Source: JADKIH01 sp049363815
GTDB lineage: Bacteria > Bacteroidota > Bacteroidia > AKYH767-A > 2013-40CM-41-45
Reading direction: 5' to 3'
Length of the DNA: 21,063 nucleotides
Assembly: GCA_049363815.1 (NCBI GenBank)
Contig: JBMQEM010000121.1
Coordinates: 1-21,063, forward strand
The notes under the pieces are model-generated. The model saw nothing but the letters and a program-made list of their open reading frames with translations. It ran no database searches and had not been told where the DNA came from. The position numbers were made by a program, and so were the translations under genes. Shown here piece by piece: positions 1 to 7,389 of the stretch. Numbering within the stretch: position 1 is the first letter of the stretch; every line of letters begins with the position of its first letter.

Positions 1-4
1 AGTT

Positions 5-126
5 TATTTCCGATAGAAATTCTGCGATTTTTCTGCGAGATCTGCGAGATCTGCGAGATCTGCGGGAAATTTTTTCACTGTGTTATTTCTCCCGCGGATC
101 GCACAGATTTAGCGCAGACTTGGTGC
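5..126. repeat. Palindromic intergenic element, copy 1
   Basis: First of two copies of a roughly 120-base element with no coding frame. It opens with a 28-base segment (5-32) repeated at 132-159 with one mismatch. Four 9-base tandem units follow: TCTGCGAGA at 32-40, 41-49 and 50-58, then TCTGCGGGA at 59-67. After a T-rich loop comes a complementary arm starting TCCCGCGGA at 90-98. The element ends in a segment (114-126) that recurs at 230-242. The right arm is more diverged from the left than in copy 2. Similar CTGCG/CGCAG repeats occur between genes in many Bacteroidota genomes, from memory. The function is unknown. Confidence 0.8.
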
Positions 127-131
127 GTACC

Positions 132-242
132 TATTTCCGATAGAAATTCTGCGACTTTTCTGCGGGATCTGCGAGATCTGCGGGAAATTTTTTCACTGTA
201 ACTTTTCTCCCGCAGATCTCGCGGATCACGCAGATTTGGTGC
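132..242. repeat. Palindromic intergenic element, copy 2
   Basis: Second copy of the element, 127 bases downstream of the first. It carries three 9-base units (TCTGCGGGA, TCTGCGAGA, TCTGCGGGA at 159-185) where copy 1 has four, so the unit number varies. The arm 159-185 is complementary to 208-234 at 25 of 27 positions, around a 22-base T-rich loop, and could form a strong hairpin or cruciform. No T-run follows the stem on either strand, so it is not a standard intrinsic terminator, although it lies just past the stop of the small membrane-protein gene. Confidence 0.8.
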
Positions 243-260
243 TGATATTCAGGGATAAAA

Positions 261-449
261 TTATTCCTTCTCTTTCTGCTTTCTCATTTTAAGAATATCT
301 GTAAATAAAATTGCTGACAAAACTCCCATAATAAAAACAGAAAGGACTTCTACGGCACGGACATCCTTTTCTCCGACAATTCTTGCATAATTGCCGATCG
401 TAATAACAAGGAGTATTGCAAGCATAGCTCTTCTTGGTCTTGGATTCAT
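261..449 (-). CDS. Small two-helix membrane protein, unknown function
   Basis: A 62-residue protein that I do not recognise. A basic start (residues 3-7 contain three Arg) is followed by a hydrophobic stretch at about 8-23, a short polar loop (GEKDVRA), a second hydrophobic stretch at about 33-50, and a Lys/Glu-rich tail. This predicts a hairpin in the inner membrane with a charged C-terminus. It is on the same strand as the OsmC-family gene, 61 bases downstream of it, so it may share that transcript. Composition and topology favour a real gene over chance, but no motif confirms this. Confidence 0.55.
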   Translation of the reverse strand: MNPRPRRAMLAILLVITIGNYARIVGEKDVRAVEVLSVFIMGVLSAILFTDILKMRKQKEKE

Positions 450-510
450 AATTTCAGGATTATAAAGACCAAGTTACTAAAAATCTGTCAGACCGAAAAA
501 TTTGTCCTGC

Positions 511-948
511 TTAGACTGCCGATGTGATTGAAGTATTTAATATAATTTTCGACTTAATCGAATTGGAGATCAGACAAGCGGCTTCTGATTTGACAAGGAT
601 TCGCTCCGCTCTTTCAACATCTTTGTCATTGCTTAAAGTCAGCATTGGATTCAATGTAATTTCTGTCATCAGAAACTTCCCTTCTATTTGCTCTAACTTT
701 CCGGATGAAGTGCATGAGAATGCTGTAAATTCCAGCTTGGAATTTTCTGCTATTGCAAGGAAAGTTGTCATATAGCAGCTAACAACAGCAGCAGTGAGTA
801 AATGTTCCGGTGACCAGATTCCGGGAATTCCTTTTGGAAATTGTGGTGGTGTGGCTACATTAAATTCAAGATCAAGTTCAGGTGATGAAATCATTCCATT
901 TCTGTCTGCTACCCATTTTAAATTCACATTATACAAGTGCTCATTCAT
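511..948 (-). CDS. OsmC/Ohr-family peroxiredoxin-like protein
   Basis: A 145-residue cytosolic protein of OsmC-family length. The family reduces organic or inorganic hydroperoxides with two cysteines. The expected sites are visible: Cys58 in the helix start after SPEHLLTAA (residues 46-54), and Cys125 in the later EAACLISNS segment. A third cysteine (Cys79) is not part of the usual pair. The N-terminal half resembles the OsmC-like beta region, and a Pro/Gly-rich loop (34-44) precedes the first catalytic helix. It follows the metal-efflux genes on the same strand after a 180-base gap containing possible operator repeats, so it probably has its own promoter. Whether it acts as OsmC, Ohr or a general OsmC-like protein cannot be settled here. 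Confidence 0.88.
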   Translation of the reverse strand: MNEHLYNVNLKWVADRNGMISSPELDLEFNVATPPQFPKGIPGIWSPEHLLTAAVVSCYMTTFLAIAENSKLEFTAFSCTSSGKLEQIEGKFLMTEITLNPMLTLSNDKDVERAERILVKSEAACLISNSIKSKIILNTSITSAV

Positions 949-960
949 AATTTTTAGATT

Positions 961-991
961 TGACTGTAAAGGTCAGTCATGTGAAGGTCAG
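961..991. promoter_or_regulatory. Candidate operator upstream of the OsmC-family gene
   Basis: The hexamer TGACTG (961-966) and its exact complement CAGTCA (974-979) flank a 7-base spacer, 12 bases before the start codon at 948. Overlapping this, AAGGTCAG occurs twice with a 15-base period (969-976 and 984-991). Symmetry and position suit a repressor or activator site. No regulator gene is nearby and the motif is not one I can name. Confidence 0.3.
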
Positions 992-1128
992 AAACAGTAA
1001 CAAAAGTCACAGTGGCAATCGCAGGTTTGTGATTTATGTTAGTTATTTCATTCAAGAGCTGCCCTTTTGGTGTCTGATAGCTGCCGACTTTATATTTCAA
1101 TGAAAGGTATTTTTCAGTTGTGCAGATA

Positions 1129-2271
1129 TTAATCCTCCGACTTATTCTTTGCAACCATCAGCAATGTATAAGCGTTTTGCAGGACAATCCGTGCATCTTT
1201 CAGACTTTCCCCATTGAGGATTTCCACCATGTTTCTTTCCTGGACTCCTAATTCAACTTCCGTCATTCTAAATTCAGATGGTGATTGCACAATGAAAACA
1301 TAGTTCTTTCCTTCAAAATTCACTATGGCATCTTCAGTGAGCACATATGTCTTGTGACTCTTCACCTCTATCTCTGCATTCATATACATTCCCGGCAAGA
1401 GCGTTTTGTCATAATCTTCGAAATGACAATGTACTTCGGCAGTACGGTCAGCAGAAAGATCTTTGCTGATTAGTATGATCTCGCATGGATGCTTTACATC
1501 CGGCTTATTATTTGTAAAAGCAACCAACTTCTGTCCGATAGTAATTTTTTCCAGGTCTTTTTCAAAAACAAACAAATTCAGGTGGATATCGGTTGGATTG
1601 ACCAGTTCAAATAGGATATCGGTAGGACTGACAAATTTCCCTATGTTGACATTTACTTTCGATACAAATCCATCTATAGGTGAATAGATATTGATCGTTT
1701 TGGAAATTCCGATTTTGGACAAGGCTACCGGGTCCAATCCAATCAACTTAAGTTTTTCCGACAAGGCATTTAATTTGATCTTCTTTGTCTGAAATTCCAT
1801 TTCAGACCTCTGAAAGTTTTTATCACTCGTGGATTTATTTTCATTCAGATCACGCTGGCGGTTAAATTCTGCTTCTGCAAAAGTCAGCTCAGACAATGTA
1901 GTCAAATACTCCTGCTGCAATTCTATGTAGCGTTGATCTTCCATAGTGGCGATGACTTCTCCTTTTTTCAAATGCATTCCCGGAAGCAATTTTGTTGACT
2001 TAAGATATCCACCTAATGGCATACTTACAGAAACCATGTTCTGTGGCGGTACATCGATCTTTCCGTTAACTTTTATCAGGGAAGCGATTGTACTTTGTCC
2101 GATCGTTCCAATCTTCAGATCAGATTCTTTCAGTTGCGCTTCTGTTAATTTTATTATTTCAGAAACTGACTCAGTTACACTTTCCTGAGGAGCTTTTTCA
2201 CCCGAGTCTCCACAAGCAGAAAATAATAAGGTAGCTGCAAGTATTACATATATTTTCATGAGAATTTTCAT
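1129..2271 (-). CDS. Periplasmic adaptor (membrane-fusion) lipoprotein of an HME-RND metal efflux pump, CusB/CzcB type
   Basis: A 380-residue adaptor that bridges the inner-membrane RND permease to the outer-membrane channel. The N-terminus has a lipoprotein signal with lipobox FSAC, lipid anchor at Cys20. Next come a lipoyl/barrel-sandwich half (about 68-112), an alpha-helical hairpin (about 113-180), the second barrel half (about 195-225, YSPIDGFV and GKFVSP), then beta-barrel and membrane-proximal domains to the end. This order and length are normal for the family. The Met-rich copper site of E. coli CusB is not apparent in the N-terminal segment, so a divalent metal is at least as likely as copper. 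Its ATG overlaps the TGA of the permease gene as ATGA, which indicates translational coupling. A second Met at residue 5 is a possible alternative start. Confidence 0.92.
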   Translation of the reverse strand: MKILMKIYVILAATLLFSACGDSGEKAPQESVTESVSEIIKLTEAQLKESDLKIGTIGQSTIASLIKVNGKIDVPPQNMVSVSMPLGGYLKSTKLLPGMHLKKGEVIATMEDQRYIELQQEYLTTLSELTFAEAEFNRQRDLNENKSTSDKNFQRSEMEFQTKKIKLNALSEKLKLIGLDPVALSKIGISKTINIYSPIDGFVSKVNVNIGKFVSPTDILFELVNPTDIHLNLFVFEKDLEKITIGQKLVAFTNNKPDVKHPCEIILISKDLSADRTAEVHCHFEDYDKTLLPGMYMNAEIEVKSHKTYVLTEDAIVNFEGKNYVFIVQSPSEFRMTEVELGVQERNMVEILNGESLKDARIVLQNAYTLLMVAKNKSED

Positions 2272-5200
2272 TTTGTAGTTAAATAATTAAGTTCTAAAAC
2301 AGCAGAGTTCAATTCAAAAACTGCATCAGCATAACCCGTTCTGAAAGAAGCAGCATTGTTGACAAGGATCGTCCATTCAAGGTAATTGATCTCGCCATTT
2401 GTAAATTGTGCATTCGCAATGTCGATGATTCTCTTTCCATTATCCGCTCCGTTTTTTTCAAAATACCTGACCTTCTCTGCAGATAATTCGAATTGTCTGT
2501 AAGCATAATTGATCTTATTCTGAAAATTCTTCAATCCTGCCAGATAATTATTCCGGGCAATTTCACTTAGTAGTCCTGCCGCCCTGATCTTTGCCCGTTG
2601 CGCTCCAAAAAATAATGGAATTCCGATACCAAATTGCACAGAGCCAAATCTTGTTTCATCGTCGTAGTAAATATCATCGGGGCCTGTACCTTTAATGCTC
2701 ATCAGGTTATATCCGGCAAATAAATCTGGCATTAACCTCGACCTTTCAAGTTTCTCAGAAGCGAGTGAGATCTGTTTCTGTTTTTCGAGCACTCTTACAG
2801 AAGGGTGTGATCCGGCGACAGATGTATCCGGTTTACCAGTGTAATTAAGCTTTGTAGTTGTTGCCTCCGGAATCAGTCTGGAATCTGAATTGAGCAACAA
2901 TTGAAACTTCATCAATTCCGTTTCTTTATCAAGCAAGAGCTGGTTTAATTGCATACTGATCTGTGCTTTCTGACTTGATGCTGTGATCATTTCGAGAGCA
3001 TCGGTTTCTCCTTTGGAATTCCGCAATTCTGCTCTTGAAAGAAATCCCGCATAAATACTATCCATTTCAGAAAGAATGATCTCTTTCTCTGACATGTTCA
3101 ACAGCAAAAAATATGATGCACTCACTTCGCGTTTCAGTTCAGCTTCCTTAAGACTCAACTCAAGCAAAGCAGATTGATAATTCTCTTTAAGCACTTTTCT
3201 TTGCCGGATGTAAACTGCAGGGAAATTCATTGATTGTGTGACAGAGAACTTTTTATCGTGATACACACTATTGAATTGCCCGTACTCAAAAGCAAGATTT
3301 GTTTTTGGAATATCGAACCCTGTCCGGGACAATCTGTTTTGGTATTCTGTTAGTAGCCTCTCATTTTTTATAGTCATGTTGTTTTTCAATGCCATCTCCA
3401 CAGCTTTATCAAGTGTAACAGATTCCTGTGCAAAAGAAAAAACCGATAAACCGGAGAATAAAAATACCATTAAAGTAGTTTTAGTGGCCTTCGATAGTTT
3501 TCCTGAAACTCCTCCCCCTTCAAACATGATATATAAAATCGGCAATAAAAATAAAGTCAGGAAAGTTGCGATCAACAATCCTCCGATAACAACTGTTGCC
3601 AATGGTCTCTGCACTTCAGCACCGGACCCATTACTTAATGCCATTGGTAAAAATCCCAAAGAGGCCACCAAAGCAGTCATAAGAACCGGACGTAGTCGCA
3701 CCTTCGTTCCCATTAATACAATTCTTTTCAGGTCATGCATTCCTTCTTTTTTTAATCTGTTAAACTCAGCGATAAGGACAATTCCATTTAATACAGCGAC
3801 ACCAAATAAGGCAATGAATCCGACACCCGCACTAATACTGAATGACATTCCGCGGAGTGCGAGAAAAATAATTCCGCCGATAGCGGAAAGCGGAATAGCT
3901 GTATAGATCAGCAATCCGTGCTTGACAGAATTAAATGCAAAATAGAGAAGCATAAAAATGAGTAGTAAAGAAACCGGGACAGCGATCATCAATCTTTTCT
4001 TTGCTGCAATTAAATTCTCGAATGCACCACCATAAGTAATATAATATCCATCGGGCAGATCGATCTGCGTTTCAACTTTTGACTGTAATTCAGTTACGAT
4101 GGATTGTACATCTCTTCCTCTGACATTGAATCCAACAACGATCCTTCGTTTCGCATCTTCTCTCTGAATCTGATTCGGCCCATTTTTAATATTTACATCT
4201 GCTATCTGATACAAAGGAATCTGGTATCCGTTTGGTGTCGGTATCAATAAATTCCTTACATCTTCCAGAGTTTCCCTTCTTGAATTTTTCAATTTCACTA
4301 CAAGTTCAAATCTCTTTTCACCTTCGAATATCAGCCCGGTACTTAATCCTGCAAATGCAATATTTACCACCCTGTTCACATCTTCAATATTCAGATTATA
4401 CTGGGCGATCATGGCACGATCATATTCAACAATGATCTGTGGTAATCCATTTACCGGTTCAATAAAAAGTGCTTCACTCCCTTTGACCTGCGAAACGAGG
4501 TCGCCAAGTTTATTCGCATAATGTGACAGGCTGTCAAGATCTTCACCGAAAATCTTGCAGACAACATCCTGTCTTGCGCCAGTCATCAACTCATTGAAGC
4601 GCATCTGAACAGGATACTGAAACCCTGCAGTTATCCCAGGAATATCTTCCAGCGCCTTTCCCATCTTAGCAGCCAGGTCATCGAATGTTTTCGCTGAAGT
4701 CCATTCTTTCTTCGGTTTCAATATTACCATCATATCACTTGCTTCAATAGGCATTGGGTCAGTTGGAACTTCACCGCTACCAATCTTCGTCACAACTTTT
4801 TCAACTTCAGGAAAACGTGATTTTAAAACACCGGCTGCTTTCTGAACATTCTCAATCGTAGTTTCGAGATTACTGCCGGTCAATACCCTGGTGTCAACAG
4901 CAAAATCACCTTCTTCAAGAGCGGGAATAAATTCACCACCTAATCTGGTCAGAATAAGAATCGCAGATAAAAAGAGTACTACAACGATTGCAACAACAGT
5001 CCTGGGAAAATTTATTACCCTTTCAAGCAAATGTTGATACCTTCTTTCAATCCTGAACATGATCCTGTCAGAAAATCCCGGTTGATGCTTTATCTTCTTA
5101 CTGAGAAAGAAGGCACTCATCATAGGCACATAAGTGATCGAAAGTACAAAGGCTCCGGCAAGTGCAAATGCAACTGTCTGCGCCATCGGCTTGAACATCT

Positions 5201-6623
5201 TTCCTTCAATTCCCTGTAATGTAAAGATCGGAAGATATACAACAAGGATGATAATCTGACCGAAGACGGCACTGTTCATCATCCGTGAAGCAGATCTGCT
5301 TACTTGTTCATCCATTTGTTTTTGGGTTAGGACATTGAACCCTTCGAGCTTCTTGCTATGATAAAGTTGATGCATCACTGCTTCAACAATAATGACAGCG
5401 CCATCGACTATCAATCCGAAATCAAGTGCACCCAAACTCATCAGGTTCCCACTCACACCAAAGGCATTCATCAGAATTATTGCAAAGAGCATTGACAAAG
5501 GAATTACCGATGCCACTAAAAATCCGGCCCGGAAATTTCCAAGAAACAGAACAAGAATGAAAACAACGATCAGCGCTCCTTCAAATAAATTTTTTTCGAC
5601 GGTACCAATTGCATTGTTAACCATCTTTGTTCTATCCAGAAAAGGCTCTATGATCACTCCTTCCGGAAGAGTCTTACTGATCTGCTCAATTCTTTCCTTT
5701 ACATTCTTTATTACCTCACTGCTATTCGCTCCTTTCAGCATCATTACAACTGCACCGGAAACTTCACCTTCGTCATTATAGGTCATTGCTCCATACCTTG
5801 TTGCGAAACCAATATTTACTTCAGCGATATCTTTGATGAATATTGGTGTTCCGTTCCGGGTTTCTTTCACGGAAATATTCCTGATATCCTCCTCTGAACC
5901 AATGAGACCTTCACTTCGGATAAATAAAACTGTCGCTCCTTTTTCTATGTAGGCTCCGCCCGTGTTCTGATTATTTTTTTCAAGAGCTGTGAAAACATCA
6001 TTGACTGATAAGTTAAATGACTGTAACTTATTAGGGTCGACAGAAATTTCATATTGCTTCAACTTACCTCCGAAGCTACTTACTTCAGCAACCCCTTTTA
6101 CACCTAAGAGCTGACGTCGGACGATCCAATCCTGAATTGTCCGTAATTCTGTTTCATCATATTTCTCTTTAAAACCCGGCTTAGCTCTGACAACATACTG
6201 ATAGATCTCGCCAAGTCCTGTTGTGATGGGACCCAGTTCAGGTGTACCGATTCCTTTTGGGATCTGATTCTGTACCTGTTGAAGTCGTTCCGTTACTTGT
6301 TGCCTTGCCCAGTATATATCAATTCCATCGTTGAATACAATAGTTACGAGTGAAAGACCGAACCGGGAAAAACTCCGGATCTCTTTCAGTCCATTGATAT
6401 TACTGTTGACCTGTTCGATCGGAAACGTAACAAGTCGTTCTATATCTGTTGCACCAAATGAAGGGGCGATAGTAATGACCTGAACCTGGTTATCCGTAAT
6501 ATCCGGTACAGCGTCAATGGGTAATTGGGTAGCCTGGTATGAGCCATATCCAATGAGCAGAAATACAAAAATTCCTACAATGAGTTTATTACGGATTGAA
6601 AACTCAATAATTCTATTAAGCAT
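2268..6623 (-). CDS. CzcA/CusA-type heavy-metal RND permease fused to a TolC-like outer-membrane channel
   Basis: A 1451-residue fusion. Residues 1 to about 1035 form a complete HME-RND proton antiporter: TM1 near 12-30, first periplasmic domain to about 335, TM2-6 at about 342-505, second periplasmic domain about 565-870, TM8-12 at about 877-1033. The TM4 proton-relay segment has Asp401, Asp407 and Glu414 in the pattern DFGxxxDGAVxxxE, the pattern I associate with divalent-cation (Co/Zn/Cd) pumps rather than CusA. Residues 1066-1451 resemble an OEP/TolC protomer: long amphipathic helices and the short beta segments of a CusC-like channel. The joint (1042-1066) looks like a signal peptide. 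Free-standing RND permeases are about 1020-1060 residues long. Similar fused proteins are, as I recall, common in Bacteroidota. No separate channel gene is present, so this gene supplies both layers. Confidence 0.93.
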   Translation of the reverse strand: MLNRIIEFSIRNKLIVGIFVFLLIGYGSYQATQLPIDAVPDITDNQVQVITIAPSFGATDIERLVTFPIEQVNSNINGLKEIRSFSRFGLSLVTIVFNDGIDIYWARQQVTERLQQVQNQIPKGIGTPELGPITTGLGEIYQYVVRAKPGFKEKYDETELRTIQDWIVRRQLLGVKGVAEVSSFGGKLKQYEISVDPNKLQSFNLSVNDVFTALEKNNQNTGGAYIEKGATVLFIRSEGLIGSEEDIRNISVKETRNGTPIFIKDIAEVNIGFATRYGAMTYNDEGEVSGAVVMMLKGANSSEVIKNVKERIEQISKTLPEGVIIEPFLDRTKMVNNAIGTVEKNLFEGALIVVFILVLFLGNFRAGFLVASVIPLSMLFAIILMNAFGVSGNLMSLGALDFGLIVDGAVIIVEAVMHQLYHSKKLEGFNVLTQKQMDEQVSRSASRMMNSAVFGQIIILVVYLPIFTLQGIEGKMFKPMAQTVAFALAGAFVLSITYVPMMSAFFLSKKIKHQPGFSDRIMFRIERRYQHLLERVINFPRTVVAIVVVLFLSAILILTRLGGEFIPALEEGDFAVDTRVLTGSNLETTIENVQKAAGVLKSRFPEVEKVVTKIGSGEVPTDPMPIEASDMMVILKPKKEWTSAKTFDDLAAKMGKALEDIPGITAGFQYPVQMRFNELMTGARQDVVCKIFGEDLDSLSHYANKLGDLVSQVKGSEALFIEPVNGLPQIIVEYDRAMIAQYNLNIEDVNRVVNIAFAGLSTGLIFEGEKRFELVVKLKNSRRETLEDVRNLLIPTPNGYQIPLYQIADVNIKNGPNQIQREDAKRRIVVGFNVRGRDVQSIVTELQSKVETQIDLPDGYYITYGGAFENLIAAKKRLMIAVPVSLLLIFMLLYFAFNSVKHGLLIYTAIPLSAIGGIIFLALRGMSFSISAGVGFIALFGVAVLNGIVLIAEFNRLKKEGMHDLKRIVLMGTKVRLRPVLMTALVASLGFLPMALSNGSGAEVQRPLATVVIGGLLIATFLTLFLLPILYIMFEGGGVSGKLSKATKTTLMVFLFSGLSVFSFAQESVTLDKAVEMALKNNMTIKNERLLTEYQNRLSRTGFDIPKTNLAFEYGQFNSVYHDKKFSVTQSMNFPAVYIRQRKVLKENYQSALLELSLKEAELKREVSASYFLLLNMSEKEIILSEMDSIYAGFLSRAELRNSKGETDALEMITASSQKAQISMQLNQLLLDKETELMKFQLLLNSDSRLIPEATTTKLNYTGKPDTSVAGSHPSVRVLEKQKQISLASEKLERSRLMPDLFAGYNLMSIKGTGPDDIYYDDETRFGSVQFGIGIPLFFGAQRAKIRAAGLLSEIARNNYLAGLKNFQNKINYAYRQFELSAEKVRYFEKNGADNGKRIIDIANAQFTNGEINYLEWTILVNNAASFRTGYADAVFELNSAVLELNYLTTK
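3426..3500 (-). other. Internal signal-peptide-like segment at the permease-channel junction
   Basis: Codons 1042-1066 of the fusion encode a Lys-rich stretch (K1042, K1045, K1048), a hydrophobic core of about 15 residues, and a Ser-Phe-Ala|Gln site with predicted cleavage after Ala1065. This is the layout of a standard Bacteroidota signal peptide, and it precedes the TolC-like part directly. The reading frame is continuous with no stop or frameshift. Processing here would release a free outer-membrane channel subunit. Cleavage itself is inferred. Confidence 0.6.
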
Positions 6624-6660
6624 CCTCTGATTTATTTCATGAATTATAAAATAAGAATAA

Positions 6661-6694
6661 ATGATCAGCAGTATTCAATACTTCAACGGATCAT
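6661..6694. promoter_or_regulatory. Nested inverted repeats upstream of the efflux permease gene
   Basis: The perfect palindrome AGTATT-C-AATACT (6670-6682) lies inside a wider inverted pair, ATGATC (6661-6666) and GATCAT (6689-6694). It sits 38-71 bases upstream of the permease start, in the 93-base gap after the small His/Asp-rich gene. It could be a metalloregulator operator or a weak processing hairpin. No T-run makes it a terminator. No regulator gene is linked. Confidence 0.35.
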
Positions 6695-6716
6695 TCTTCA
6701 ACAAAATAAAATATAA

Positions 6717-7100
6717 TCAGGAAACTTTTGGCGGCTGCCAGATACTCGATAAAAAAGAAGAAGGTAAAAATGACTCCCTGTAAGGAAAAAATATTTTGGT
6801 CGGATTATTAGAAGGCTTCAAATGCATTTCAAAATGCGGATAGGATTCGATGGCAGTAATGGAAGTATTTATACATCCCTGGTCTGTCTTGAAAGGCAGT
6901 TTCATGTCATGATCATGATCGTCGTGAATGATAGATTCTGCATAATGCATTTTTAAAAATGCATAAAAAGAAAGGTTTGAATCCTGCTGTTTATGCTCTC
7001 TAAAATGTTCAATCAATAATGGAAATTTAAGCAACTGATACAATTCCGTTGCAGTGAACAGATGGACAACTAACAGAAAAATGGCAACAGAATGCTTCAC
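6717..7100 (-). CDS. Small exported His/Asp-rich protein preceding the metal-efflux genes
   Basis: A 127-residue protein starting at GTG. Residues 1-18 look like a signal peptide or single membrane anchor (MKHSVAIFLLVVHLF). The chain has two His-bearing clusters: EHFREHK (31-37) and a compact HDDHDHD (59-65), followed by MKLPFK, one Cys (76), and a Trp/Pro C-terminus (WQPPK). I recall similar short proteins with an internal MKLPFK and a terminal IWQPPK encoded just upstream of CusA-type genes in other Bacteroidota, but I know no assigned function. The cluster could bind metal in the periplasm and deliver it to the pump, which is inference. A promoter-like box lies 5 bases before the start. 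A 93-base gap with an inverted repeat separates it from the permease gene. Confidence 0.75.
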   Translation of the reverse strand: MKHSVAIFLLVVHLFTATELYQLLKFPLLIEHFREHKQQDSNLSFYAFLKMHYAESIIHDDHDHDMKLPFKTDQGCINTSITAIESYPHFEMHLKPSNNPTKIFFPYRESFLPSSFLSSIWQPPKVS

Positions 7101-7105
7101 AGGTC

Positions 7106-7136
7106 CAAAAGTAAGTTATAATTACAAAATAAACAA
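7106..7136 (-). promoter_or_regulatory. Candidate Bacteroidota-type promoter for the metal-efflux genes
   Basis: Read on the minus strand, TACTTTTG (7113-7106) matches the phylum's -7 consensus TAnnTTTG. A TTG (7136-7134) sits 20 bases upstream, within the usual spacing for the -33 element. The start codon at 7100 follows after only 5 bases, so transcription from here would give an almost leaderless message. Confidence 0.4.
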
Positions 7137-7294
7137 GAGCCACTATTCTTTCAAATGACTCAATATTCACCAGCAATTTGATTCTTCATTTAATCCCTCA
7201 ATTCAAATCACAACTGTCTGATATAATATTTTCATTTGAAAATAAATTCCTGAATTCAAGCGGGCATTTTCAATGTTTCTTTTTTTGTCTTCCC

Positions 7295-7315
7295 AAAAAA
7301 TGGGCATCAAGCCCA
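7295..7315 (-). terminator. Intrinsic terminator of the P-type ATPase gene
   Basis: On the minus strand a 5-base GC-rich stem (TGGGC, 5-base loop, GCCCA; 7315-7301) is followed at once by six T residues (7300-7295). It lies 74 bases past the ATPase stop codon. This separates the ATPase transcript from the metal-efflux genes downstream. Confidence 0.7.
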
Positions 7316-7389
7316 CAGGATCACTTTTACTGTACAATGCTAAATTAAAATTACCATTTTCAGATACTTAATTTTCATCGCAAAATAAA

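Noticed and set aside
5..242. CRISPR array suggested by the regular short repeats.
   Set aside because: The 9-base units are directly abutting without spacers, the arms are complementary, and no cas gene is present.
954..1154. Open frame of 66 codons on the minus strand between the adaptor and OsmC-family genes, overlapping the end of the adaptor gene by 26 bases.
   Set aside because: No recognisable motif, signal or membrane segment. It occupies the region where an osmC promoter and the repeats at 961-991 are expected. A real small protein cannot be excluded.
3426..3500. Frameshift or sequencing error joining two separate genes (permease and channel).
   Set aside because: The frame continues through the junction without a compensating shift, and comparable fused proteins are known to me from the phylum. 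It is treated as a genuine fusion.
3271..3906. Long plus-strand open frame (211 codons) opposite the permease-channel gene.
   Set aside because: It lies entirely antisense to a strongly supported coding region and its translation has no domain-like pattern.
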